DNA of 64,000 nucleotides from the NCBI GenBank assembly GCA_036262055.1, contig DATAJP010000002.1, positions 1,012,177 to 1,076,176 on the forward strand, given 5' to 3'. The stretch comes from Ignavibacteria bacterium. Its GTDB lineage: Bacteria; Bacteroidota; Ignavibacteria; Tepidaquicellales; Tepidaquicellaceae. Below the pieces are notes generated by a model, which saw only the letters and a program-made list of their open reading frames with translations, made no database searches and was not told the DNA's origin. This document shows, one piece after another, positions 19,337-27,822 of the stretch; the stretch's first letter is position 1, and each line of letters opens with the position of its first letter. The position numbers and the translations under genes were made by a program.

Positions 19337-19350
19337 AATTGTTAACAATT
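19337..19350. promoter_or_regulatory. 14-bp palindrome AATTGTTAACAATT
   Basis: A perfect palindrome lies 38 bp upstream of the promoter -33 element at 19389. Its position suits an activator or repressor site for the copper island. Which regulator binds is unknown; the HMA-AraC protein at 31068 is the obvious local candidate, although AraC proteins usually bind direct repeats. Confidence 0.35.
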
Positions 19351-19388
19351 GTAAATGAAACTTAATTCTAATGAATTACGTTAATAAT

Positions 19389-19419
19389 TTTGATATTTTA
19401 TTAAAATAGATTATCTTTG
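19389..19419 (+). promoter_or_regulatory. Bacteroidota-type promoter of the copper island
   Basis: TTTG at 19389-19392 and TATCTTTG at 19412-19419 match the TTTG and TAnnTTTG elements with exactly 19 bp between them. Transcription should begin near 19424, essentially at the ATG at 19423, implying a leaderless or almost leaderless first gene. Confidence 0.65.
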
Positions 19420-19422
19420 TAT

Positions 19423-19815
19423 ATGCTCAAGTTACTTGGTAAATATTTTATCCCATCACTTGCAATTCTATTGATATTATCTAATTTTAGTTATGCCACA
19501 AATTTGATGGCATGTTCAATGAATAATGATAATTCTTGTGAATGTAGTCACACTTATGATAATAAGACTAACGAATTAAATTACCATAAAACAACCTCCG
19601 GATGTTGTTCGGAAAAAACCTCAGAACTTTCAAATTCCAATACTCTTTCTATTTCTAAAACAGATTTGCCCAAGGAAATCCATTCTCTGGGAGTATTAAT
19701 AGTAATTCCTATCCAAAGCTTTGTTTCTCAAAACATATCAATGCAAATAGATAAAGGTATAACTGGATTCCATAAACAGGATATACCTATCTTTATATCT
19801 TCCCTTCTTATTTAA
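19423..19815 (+). CDS. Exported Cys-rich protein heading the copper island
   Basis: 130 residues from ATG 19423 (a TTG two codons upstream is also in frame but lies inside the promoter). Signal peptide up to about residue 26. The mature part carries MACSMNNDNSCECSH and SGCCSEK, likely thiol ligands for copper or silver, and a second hydrophobic stretch near LGVLIVIPIQSF. I do not recognise a named family; small exported proteins of this kind head cus-like operons in Bacteroidota. Confidence 0.65.
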   Translation: MLKLLGKYFIPSLAILLILSNFSYATNLMACSMNNDNSCECSHTYDNKTNELNYHKTTSGCCSEKTSELSNSNTLSISKTDLPKEIHSLGVLIVIPIQSFVSQNISMQIDKGITGFHKQDIPIFISSLLI

Positions 19816-19892
19816 TATAACTTCAATTCAATTATTATTTTTTAGTTATAACCGAAAGGTTATTTTTTATTTTTTGAATTAAGTTATAAAGA

Positions 19893-21305
19893 ATGTCTAA
19901 AATAACATTTAAAATATTAATAATATTATTTTTATTATTAGCTAAACAAGTATATACTCAAAATACTTTTGATGAATATTTATCAAAAGATTCAATTTAC
20001 AGGTTTACTTCTTCGCTAAAAGTATTGGATTCTCTTCTTTTATTGCAAAAAAAAGATTTTGATATTGATACCAGTTTTTATAATACCTTTGCAAATGCGG
20101 AATCAATAAACTTGAATCAATTATTATTTTTCACGATCAGTAATAATCCTGATTTGAAATCATTTGAGACAAGGGTTGAAGCTTTTAAATATCAGGCGGA
20201 AGAAAAATCATATTTACCTGACCCAATGTTTGAATTTGAGCTTGATGATATTATGTCGGACTTTAAAAGAGTTGGGATGATTAATTTTTTTGTTTCCCAA
20301 ATGTTCCCTTTTCCGGGCAAGCTTGCTTTGGAAAAACAATCCGTTCTTAATAATATGAGCATGCTTGAATCTGAGATACTGGTTATGTCAATTGAAAAGA
20401 TTAACATGATAAAAATGAGTTATTACGATTTATATTTAATAAATAAAAAAATTCAAATTAATCAGGATAACCAATTGTTGGTAAAAACATTTTCCGCCGC
20501 AACTGAAATTCAATATTCAGTCGGGAAAGGGATGCAACAAGAGATTTTTAAATCTCAGATTGAAATGTCCAAGCTTAAGAATGAAGAATTTCTTTTGAAG
20601 CAGCAAAGAAAGAATATTTTTTCACAATTAACTGCGTTGACAAAAATTATTATTGATGAAAACACAAGGATAGATTTCAGTGATATAAACTTTGATTATC
20701 TTTTAAATAAAAATAGTTTCAATATAACGGAGCGGGATCAGGTAGAACTTATTGATTTTGCTTTCGAACATAGGCCAGATTTGAAGATTCTGGAAAATAA
20801 AATTTTTATGAATAAAACAGAGCTTGAAATTGCAAAACTTAATAGGTACCCGGATTTCAATATTAAACTTGGATATAAACTGTTGCCTTCAGAAGAAAAA
20901 AATGCATTTGCTTTTATGATAGGCATAAATATTCCTTTCGCACCTTGGAGCTCGGGGAAATACAGCAACTCTGTCAGCAAAAATGAAATAATCATAAAAT
21001 CTACTTCTGATGAATTCATTGCAAAGAAAAATGACATAAGAGCAGAGATTGTTAACATAATAAATAATATTCGCTCTTCAAAAGAAACTATGAATTATTA
21101 TTATGCTATACTATTGCCTCAAACCGAGAATACTTTAAAGTCCACCCAATACTCTTATGAAAATAATGAAACCGATTTTCTGGATTTGCTGGATTCATAT
21201 AAAATGTATCAGGAGGCAAGGATTATGTACTATGAATCAGTTAATATGTATTTAAAGATGATCGCAGAGCTTGAAAAAGCTACAGCAATTAATTTGAAAA
21301 ATTGA
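19893..21305 (+). CDS. TolC-family outer-membrane channel (CusC-like)
   Basis: 470 residues. Signal peptide cut after QVYT-Q. Two long helical hairpins and an amphipathic strand pattern (NPDLKSFETRVEA, GMQQEIFKSQIEMSKLK) fit outer-membrane efflux proteins. The stop overlaps an alternative TTG of the adaptor gene, so the two are coupled. Likely exports Cu(I)/Ag(I) together with the adaptor at 21317 and pump at 27823. Confidence 0.88.
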   Translation: MSKITFKILIILFLLLAKQVYTQNTFDEYLSKDSIYRFTSSLKVLDSLLLLQKKDFDIDTSFYNTFANAESINLNQLLFFTISNNPDLKSFETRVEAFKYQAEEKSYLPDPMFEFELDDIMSDFKRVGMINFFVSQMFPFPGKLALEKQSVLNNMSMLESEILVMSIEKINMIKMSYYDLYLINKKIQINQDNQLLVKTFSAATEIQYSVGKGMQQEIFKSQIEMSKLKNEEFLLKQQRKNIFSQLTALTKIIIDENTRIDFSDINFDYLLNKNSFNITERDQVELIDFAFEHRPDLKILENKIFMNKTELEIAKLNRYPDFNIKLGYKLLPSEEKNAFAFMIGINIPFAPWSSGKYSNSVSKNEIIIKSTSDEFIAKKNDIRAEIVNIINNIRSSKETMNYYYAILLPQTENTLKSTQYSYENNETDFLDLLDSYKMYQEARIMYYESVNMYLKMIAELEKATAINLKN

Positions 21306-21316
21306 AAGAAAAGAAA

Positions 21317-22687
21317 ATGGAAACCAAGAAAAAATATATTAAGATCATAACAGTCGTTTCAATTGCAATAATATTAATTGTTGGCAGTTATTATATATAT
21401 GTTAACACTATTGCAAAAAAAGATACTGAAAATGAGGTTAAAGAATTATATACATGCCCTATGCATCCTCAGATTATTCAGGACAGACCCGGACAGTGTC
21501 CGATTTGCGGAATGGATTTGGTTAAAAAAAATATTGAAAAAAATGATACCTCAGCTTCTGGAAATAATTCAGAAGACATGAATTCGATAAAGCTTTCACC
21601 TTCCCAACAAGTTCTCGCGAATGTTCAGACAGAAAGAGTACGTGTTATGCAGTTTCAGGGCGAAAAGACTTTCAATGGATATGTTAAAATAAATGAAACA
21701 AAATTTGCCCATATTTCAACTTCCGTTTCCGGCAAAATTGTAAAGATGTTTGTTAACTATGAGGGGCAACCGGTAAGAAAAGGACAACCTGTTCTGGAAA
21801 TATATTCGCCTGAACTTGTTGCTACTAAAAAAGAATATCTTCTCGCATTAAATAATCTCAACCAAGTTAATAAAAGTGAAAATAGCTTTGCAATTGAACA
21901 GGCTGAAAGCTTGGTCCGTTCAGCCCGAGAACGGTTATCTCAATGGGAAATGACCTCAGCCCAAATTGAAGAACTTGAACGAACTGAGGATCCCACAATA
22001 AATACTATCCAATATTCAAAATATTCAGGAATTGTTACAAAAAAATATGTTCATGTCGGTCATTGGGCAACAGCCGGTGAAGATATTTATGACGTGGCAG
22101 ACCTTTCAACTGTGTGGGTAATAGCAAATGTTTACGAATCAGATATGCAGTATATAAAAAACGGGCAGATTGCAGAAATATTATCATCTGCTTATCCGGA
22201 TGAAATAATGGTTGCCAGAATAAATTTTATTAATCCCGTATTTAACCCTGATTCAAGAACAATGGAAGTAAGAATTGATGTAACAAATTCAAACTTGAGA
22301 TTGAAACCCGACATGTATGTGAAAGTTCGGATAAATACATATATAACTCAAACAATTGGAGTTCCAAAAAATGCAGTCATTAGAACCGGCGAACATAATT
22401 TAGTTTACATTGAAAAAGAAAAAGGGATATATGAACCAAGACAAGTCCAGATTTCCTACGAACAAGATGGGTATTATGCAATAACATCGGGCTTAAAAGA
22501 AGATGAAATTATTGTAACGTCAGGCGGATTTTTAATTGATAGCGAAACACAAATACAAAAAGGTTTTACTTCGGGACACGAAAATCACGGAACAAATAAA
22601 AACAATGATGAACTGAAAATTAATCCTGATCAGGATATTATGAAGGATATTCAAAATAAAAACCAAGACTTAGAACACAAACATTAA
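21317..22687 (+). CDS. RND adaptor with heavy-metal-binding finger (CusB-like)
   Basis: 456 residues from ATG 21317; an in-frame TTG at 21302 would add five residues. One N-terminal TM helix, then a heavy-metal-binding domain YTCPMHPQIIQDRPGQCPICGMDLV-type finger (two Cys, Met, His). Barrel-sandwich, helical and beta-barrel adaptor domains follow, and a His-rich C-terminus (GHENHGT, LEHKH). These finger-bearing adaptors belong to copper/silver systems. The finger is periplasmic and likely loads metal into the pump. Confidence 0.92.
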   Translation: METKKKYIKIITVVSIAIILIVGSYYIYVNTIAKKDTENEVKELYTCPMHPQIIQDRPGQCPICGMDLVKKNIEKNDTSASGNNSEDMNSIKLSPSQQVLANVQTERVRVMQFQGEKTFNGYVKINETKFAHISTSVSGKIVKMFVNYEGQPVRKGQPVLEIYSPELVATKKEYLLALNNLNQVNKSENSFAIEQAESLVRSARERLSQWEMTSAQIEELERTEDPTINTIQYSKYSGIVTKKYVHVGHWATAGEDIYDVADLSTVWVIANVYESDMQYIKNGQIAEILSSAYPDEIMVARINFINPVFNPDSRTMEVRIDVTNSNLRLKPDMYVKVRINTYITQTIGVPKNAVIRTGEHNLVYIEKEKGIYEPRQVQISYEQDGYYAITSGLKEDEIIVTSGGFLIDSETQIQKGFTSGHENHGTNKNNDELKINPDQDIMKDIQNKNQDLEHKH

Positions 22688-22716
22688 ATTAATTTTAAAA
22701 AATAAGGAACAAAAAA

Positions 22717-23187
22717 ATGCTAAAACAAAATTTATTAAAGCTCTCATTATTTTCATTAATAATAATTTCTTCAATCGTCTATTTTACCGGTTGTGGAAAG
22801 CAAGAGACAAATAACGGCGAACAAAACCAGCTTTCTCAAAAAGAACAAACTCAATCAAAACCTGATTCGTATCAGCAGACACAGCAAAAAACAGAAAATT
22901 CGCATATTGGCAGTGAGAAACATGTGCATATTAAAGTTTCTACCATGCAATGTGGAACTTGCCAAAAAAATATTGAATCAGCTGTGAAAAAAGTTAACGG
23001 GGTTATCGAAGTAAAAGTAGATAAAGATGAAAAAGTTGCCCATGTTGAATTTGATGATTCAAAAACAGATTTGAACAAAATTGAGAATGCTATAACCTCG
23101 GCAGGATATGATGCTAACGATAAAAAAGCTGACCCAACTGCATATAAAAACCTTGATAACTGTTGCAAATTGCCTAAAGACCAATAA
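22717..23187 (+). CDS. HMA-domain lipoprotein (periplasmic copper chaperone-like)
   Basis: 156 residues. Lipoprotein signal ending YFTGC. A Gln/Lys-rich linker (about 30-65) leads to a heavy-metal-associated domain with a CGTC ligand loop (MQCGTC) and the usual babbab fold; the C-terminus adds DNCCKLP, another Cys pair. HMA domains in Atx1-like proteins carry Cu(I); a lipid-anchored periplasmic version would pass copper to the efflux adaptor or the ATPase. Sits between adaptor and propeller genes in one transcript. Confidence 0.82.
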   Translation: MLKQNLLKLSLFSLIIISSIVYFTGCGKQETNNGEQNQLSQKEQTQSKPDSYQQTQQKTENSHIGSEKHVHIKVSTMQCGTCQKNIESAVKKVNGVIEVKVDKDEKVAHVEFDDSKTDLNKIENAITSAGYDANDKKADPTAYKNLDNCCKLPKDQ

Positions 23188-23221
23188 ATTCATTTAAATT
23201 AAACACAGAGGAGGAAATTAT

Positions 23222-24289
23222 ATGACATTAATAAAGTTTTTTATGATGGCAGTAATTTTATATGTGTTGGTTGTATTTACTGGTTGTAAAAATGATAATG
23301 GAGTCATACCTACAGCTCTTGATATCAATTATGATGCTGTTTATGTGGTTAATGGTGAAGATGCTTCACTATCCATAATAGAAGTTGCTTCAAACACGGT
23401 TAAAGCCACAATTCAACTTGCTGGAACTTCAGCGAATGAAATAAAATGGCCTCACCATATATATTTAAATCCTGCTAAGACAAAATTAGCAATAGGTGTT
23501 CCGGGAATAGATTTAAGCGGAGGACACGGAGGGCATGGTTCCGATACCTCAAAAGGCAGAATTGTTATTTTAGATGCTCAAAACGGTTCTATATTATTAA
23601 ATAAAATAACTCCTCATATAAATCATAATGCTATATTTTCACCTGATGGTTCCGAAATCTGGAGCGCTATGATGAGCGCTTCCGGAAAAGTTTTTATGTA
23701 TAGCGCAACTACTTATTTATTAAAAGATTCTATAACCGTCGGCTCACAACCTTCAGAGGTTACTTTTTCTGCAGACGGATCTATTGCTTTTGTTGCTAAC
23801 GGAGGTTCCGATGATGTTACTGCAATAAATGTCAGCACAAAAACTGTTATAACAACTTTAATTGTCGGCGCAAATCCTGTTGGGGCGTGGACCGGGACAA
23901 ACAATAAAATGTATGTTGATAATGAAGAAGGAATGACCATAAGTGTAATTGACGTTGCTTCATTGCAGGTTGAAGAAACCGTTAATCTTGGATTTAAGCC
24001 GGGGTTTGCCGCATATAACCAACAAACGGATGAACTTTGGGTAACAGACGGTGACGGAGGAAGGGTTGTATATTTTCACCGAATGAATAACCAATGGGAA
24101 ATGCCTAGTAGTATTGCTGTGGGAGCCGGGGCTCATGCAATAGCATTTACTAATGATGGCTCCAAAGCTTATATAACTAATCAAATGGCAAATACAGTTT
24201 CTGTTATTGATGTTCTGACACATACAAAAATCATGGACATTCCTGTAGGAAGAAAACCAAATGGTCTTTTAATAAGATATATAAATTAA
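23222..24289 (+). CDS. YncE/YVTN-type beta-propeller lipoprotein
   Basis: 355 residues. Signal with lipobox VFTGC. Propeller repeats of about 42 residues are visible: YVVNGEDASLSIIEVASNTV, VTAINVSTKTVITTLIVG, KAYITNQMANTVSVIDV. One loop reads GGHGGHGSD, a possible metal site. A strong ribosome site (AGGAGG) precedes it. In a copper operon it could be a metal-binding or sensing scaffold, but nothing in the sequence proves a role. Confidence 0.8.
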   Translation: MTLIKFFMMAVILYVLVVFTGCKNDNGVIPTALDINYDAVYVVNGEDASLSIIEVASNTVKATIQLAGTSANEIKWPHHIYLNPAKTKLAIGVPGIDLSGGHGGHGSDTSKGRIVILDAQNGSILLNKITPHINHNAIFSPDGSEIWSAMMSASGKVFMYSATTYLLKDSITVGSQPSEVTFSADGSIAFVANGGSDDVTAINVSTKTVITTLIVGANPVGAWTGTNNKMYVDNEEGMTISVIDVASLQVEETVNLGFKPGFAAYNQQTDELWVTDGDGGRVVYFHRMNNQWEMPSSIAVGAGAHAIAFTNDGSKAYITNQMANTVSVIDVLTHTKIMDIPVGRKPNGLLIRYIN

Positions 24290-24330
24290 AAAATGAATTA
24301 GCATAACTTCAAAAATTAAACAAAAAACTT

Positions 24331-24525
24331 ATGGAAAAGCATCATATATGGATGTTAATCGGATGCGTTCTGCCGGTTCTCTTAGTTTTTCTAATGCCTG
24401 TTTTTAATATAAACGGGACTACAGCAACATTAATTTTTCTTATAATAATTTTTTTGTGTCATTTATTAATGATGAGACATCATACCGGGACTCATCAGAA
24501 TAATCAAAATAATTCGGGAGAATAA
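24331..24525 (+). CDS. DUF2933-like small membrane protein
   Basis: 64 residues, two TM helices, then LLMMRHHTGTHQ. This matches the style of DUF2933 proteins that accompany copper efflux genes. Possibly presents His/Met ligands at the membrane. Function unproven. Confidence 0.65.
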   Translation: MEKHHIWMLIGCVLPVLLVFLMPVFNINGTTATLIFLIIIFLCHLLMMRHHTGTHQNNQNNSGE

Positions 24526-24526
24526 A

Positions 24527-24799
24527 ATGTATAAAATTAATATTAAAAAATTCGGCTTGGCATTTGGCACAACATCAGGATTATTATACTTAGGATGTGC
24601 AATATTACTCTCAATATTAGGCAAAGAACAAACGGTATTTTTCTTTAATACTTTATTACACGGCATTGATGTTTCAACTATTATAAAACCAACAATGTCT
24701 TTCGGAATTGCTGTTATAGGACTAATTGAATCATTCATTCTGGGTTGGTTTGTAGGAGTATGCATAGCTGCGATTTACAATTTTTCACTAAAAAATTAA
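24527..24799 (+). CDS. DUF5676-like small membrane protein
   Basis: 90 residues with two or three TM helices; LGxTxGLLYLG-like start and an IGLIESFILGWFVGVCIAAIYN end fit DUF5676 family membrane proteins, which are frequent in heavy-metal operons. It begins one base after the preceding stop, so it is translationally coupled. No metal ligand pattern is obvious. Confidence 0.65.
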   Translation: MYKINIKKFGLAFGTTSGLLYLGCAILLSILGKEQTVFFFNTLLHGIDVSTIIKPTMSFGIAVIGLIESFILGWFVGVCIAAIYNFSLKN

Positions 24800-24810
24800 A
24801 GTAATTTACG

Positions 24811-25500
24811 ATGCAATATGCATGGTTAATATGGTCGCTGATTTTTCTGTTTGTATGGGTTATTATTTACACCCTTAACAGGCAATATAGAAAAGAAATG
24901 TTAACGGTTAGCTTATGGACGATGCTTTTTGGATTCACAGAGCCACTCTTTGTTCCGGAATACTGGAATCCGCCATCGCTTTTTAATCTTGCGGCAAATA
25001 CCGGATTTGATATAGAAAGTTTTATATTTACATTTTCAGTAGGTGGTATAGGGTCAATTATATATAAGCTAATATTTAAATCCAGTAATGAGCCGTTTAA
25101 TAACATTGAGAAACAAAAACATAAACTTCATCAATATGCCATAATATCACCTGCTATAATATTCCTCCTTTTTGCTGTATTCTCGGACCTCAATCATATT
25201 TATTGCGGAATAATTGCTATGTTTTTGGGTGCAGTTGCTGCTTTAATTTGCAGACCGGATTTAAAATTTAAAATAATTGTTGGAGGTCTGTTATTTTTAA
25301 TCTATTACTTTATCTTTTTTGAAATACTCAATGTATTGTATCCGGGTTTTGTTCAACTAGTTTGGAATTTGAAAGCTCTATCAGGAATATTTTTAATTGG
25401 TATTCCCGTTGAAGAACTTGCTTGGGGTTTTACTTTTGGGATGTATTGGTCAAGTATATATGAGCATTTTTCGTGGAATAAATTAAAAAATAATAAATAA
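24811..25500 (+). CDS. Lycopene-cyclase-domain-like membrane protein
   Basis: 229 residues and about seven TM helices. The C-terminal IGIPVEELAWGFTFG resembles the G-P-x-E-E motif of CarR-type lycopene cyclase domains, and the first helices W..F......R fit the same fold. No carotenoid genes are near; its place between DUF5676 and CopB suggests a copper-linked membrane function for this variant. Family assignment rests on the P-x-E-E motif and topology only. Confidence 0.55.
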   Translation: MQYAWLIWSLIFLFVWVIIYTLNRQYRKEMLTVSLWTMLFGFTEPLFVPEYWNPPSLFNLAANTGFDIESFIFTFSVGGIGSIIYKLIFKSSNEPFNNIEKQKHKLHQYAIISPAIIFLLFAVFSDLNHIYCGIIAMFLGAVAALICRPDLKFKIIVGGLLFLIYYFIFFEILNVLYPGFVQLVWNLKALSGIFLIGIPVEELAWGFTFGMYWSSIYEHFSWNKLKNNK

Positions 25501-25519
25501 AGAAGGAATAATAAAAATT

Positions 25520-27508
25520 TTGAATACTAATCATAAAGAACATAAAAACCAAGAAATACATAATAGGCACGAAGGTCATTCAATTGATGATTTTAAAAAG
25601 CGGTTTTTTATTTGCCTGATTGCTACTATACCCGTGCTTTTGCTTTCTCATATGATTCAGCATTGGTTAGGTCTTGGCGAAAGTTTAAAGTTCACCGGAG
25701 ATCTTTATGTGTTATTCCTGCTTTCATCATTTATTTATTTTTATGGCGGGGCTCCTTTTCTCAAAGGTTTTATCCATGAGATAAAAGGAAAACAACCGGG
25801 AATGATGACGTTAATAGCAATAGCCATAAGTGTCGCATATATCTATAGCGCATTAGTAATATTTGGATTTGATGGCAGTATTCTTTTTTGGGAATTAGCA
25901 ACATTAATTGACATAATGCTTTTAGGACATTGGATTGAAATGAAATCCGTATTGGGAGCTTCTAAGGCACTTGAGGAATTGGCAAAGCTAATGCCCTCTG
26001 ATGCGCATAAGATAAATCCAGATGGAAGCATTATTGATATTGCATTAAGCAAGCTTAAGATTGATGATAAAGTATTGATAAAACCCGGGGAGAAAATTCC
26101 TGCTGACGGAATAGTAATCAAAGGTATAACATCAGTAAATGAATCTATGCTTACGGGAGAATCCATGCCCGTTTCAAAGTCAGACGGCGCAAACGTAATC
26201 GGCGGTTCAATCAATGGTGAAGGCTCAATTACGATTGAAGTAAAAAAAACCGGGGAAGATTCTTTCCTTTCGCAGGTAATAGAGCTTGTAAAACAGGCAC
26301 AAGAAAGCAAATCAAAAACTCAAGACCTGGCAAATAAAGCCGCTCTATGGCTTACCATTGTTGCCATTATTGGTGGAGCATTAACATTCTTTGTATGGGT
26401 TGCATTTTCGACTCAGAGCTTTGCATTTGCAATGGAGCGGACAGTAACGGTAATGGTTATTGCGTGCCCACATGCATTGGGATTGGCAGTCCCTCTTGTA
26501 GTGGCTATTTCAACTGCTATCGGCGCACAACATGGTTTATTAATTAGAGACAGAATAGCATTTGAAAAGTCAAGAAACATTCAGGCAATAGTTTTTGACA
26601 AAACCGGAACCTTAACGGAAGGCAAGTTTGGAATCACAAACATAATCTTATTGAGCAAAAACTTTAATGAAGAAGAATTAATAAAACTTGCGGGTTCAAT
26701 TGAATCATACTCCGAACATCCGATAGCTAAAGGAATCGCTGATGCGTCAAAAGATAAGTATGCGGTTAATAATTTCAAAGCCATAGTTGGAAAGGGAGCA
26801 GAGGGTGTAGTTAATGGGGATTTAATTAAGATTGTGAGTCCGGGATTCCTGAAAGAAAACAATATTTCTTATGATAATGAAGAAATAACGAAACTTTTTG
26901 AGGAAGGAAAAACAGTCGTATTTGTTTTAAAAGAAAATATTATAATCGGGGCAATTGCTCTTGCTGATATAATAAGAAAAGAATCTAAGTTAGCAATTGA
27001 AGAACTTAAAAAAATGGGAATTAAATCAATTATGCTAACCGGAGATAATAAAAAAGTGGCTGAGTGGGTTGCAAGAGAAATTGGACTTGATGAATATTTT
27101 GCAGAAGTTTTACCGCAGGACAAAGTAAATAAAATTAAAGAGGTTCAAGAGAGAGGTTTAACCGTTGCAATGACCGGGGACGGTGTAAATGATGCACCTG
27201 CGCTTGCACAGGCAGATATAGGTATTGCAATTGGAGCCGGAACCGACGTGGCAATTGAAGCTGCGGATATCATTTTAATAAAAAGTAATCCTTTAGATGT
27301 TGTATCAATCATTAAACTATCCCATGCCACATATAATAAGATGGTTCAAAATTTATTATGGGCAACGGGATATAACATATTTGCGATTCCTTTAGCAGCC
27401 GGGGTATTATTTTCATTTGGAATTTTACTGAACCCTGCGGTCGGAGCTGTTTTGATGTCATTAAGTACAGTAATAGTTGCCATAAATGCAAAATTTTTAA
27501 AAATATAG
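25520..27508 (+). CDS. copB: CopB-type copper/silver P1B-ATPase
   Basis: 662 residues from a TTG start preceded by AAGGAA. His-rich N-terminus (HKEHKNQEIHNRHEGHS) instead of a Cys HMA domain. The membrane ion site is CPH (residues 316-318), as in CopB subfamily pumps, not the CPC of CopA. Phosphorylation Asp360 lies in DKTGTLTEG; TGES and GDGVNDAPAL are intact. Such pumps expel copper or silver from the cytoplasm to the periplasm, where the CusCBA-like complex takes over. Confidence 0.93.
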   Translation: MNTNHKEHKNQEIHNRHEGHSIDDFKKRFFICLIATIPVLLLSHMIQHWLGLGESLKFTGDLYVLFLLSSFIYFYGGAPFLKGFIHEIKGKQPGMMTLIAIAISVAYIYSALVIFGFDGSILFWELATLIDIMLLGHWIEMKSVLGASKALEELAKLMPSDAHKINPDGSIIDIALSKLKIDDKVLIKPGEKIPADGIVIKGITSVNESMLTGESMPVSKSDGANVIGGSINGEGSITIEVKKTGEDSFLSQVIELVKQAQESKSKTQDLANKAALWLTIVAIIGGALTFFVWVAFSTQSFAFAMERTVTVMVIACPHALGLAVPLVVAISTAIGAQHGLLIRDRIAFEKSRNIQAIVFDKTGTLTEGKFGITNIILLSKNFNEEELIKLAGSIESYSEHPIAKGIADASKDKYAVNNFKAIVGKGAEGVVNGDLIKIVSPGFLKENNISYDNEEITKLFEEGKTVVFVLKENIIIGAIALADIIRKESKLAIEELKKMGIKSIMLTGDNKKVAEWVAREIGLDEYFAEVLPQDKVNKIKEVQERGLTVAMTGDGVNDAPALAQADIGIAIGAGTDVAIEAADIILIKSNPLDVVSIIKLSHATYNKMVQNLLWATGYNIFAIPLAAGVLFSFGILLNPAVGAVLMSLSTVIVAINAKFLKI

Positions 27509-27616
27509 TTGAAGAAAATTTAAAGTGAATTCCCGAACATTTACGGAATGGAATTTTGAGTTTAATTTTGCCGAACAATAAAAGCAAAATATTGCTATCA
27601 AATAATTAAACATTTA

Positions 27617-27817
27617 ATGAATAAAATAATTTTAAAATCATTAATTACATGCCCTCATTGTGCTTATTCAAAAGAAGAAATAATGCAGCAACATTCGTGT
27701 CTTTATTTTTATGTTTGTGAAAAATGTAATACATTCGTAAAACCAAAAGAAGGTGATTGTTGCATTTTTTGCTCTTATGGAACGGTAAAATGTCCACCCA
27801 TGCAAAATAATAATTAA
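27617..27817 (+). CDS. GDCCVxC-domain small protein
   Basis: 66 residues. Carries CPHC near the start and the signature GDCCIFCSYGTVKCPP. This is the GDCCVxC family, which occurs, sometimes with selenocysteine, in metal and mercury resistance operons. Nine Cys in 66 residues; probably a cytoplasmic metal-binding protein. It sits 5 bp before the pump gene, in the same transcript. The 108 bp upstream (27509-27616) shows nothing recognisable. Confidence 0.85.
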   Translation: MNKIILKSLITCPHCAYSKEEIMQQHSCLYFYVCEKCNTFVKPKEGDCCIFCSYGTVKCPPMQNNN

Positions 27818-27822
27818 TAATC

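Noticed and set aside
27509-27616. Possible small ORF between CopB and GDCCVxC genes
   Set aside because: Frames are very short with no ribosome site.
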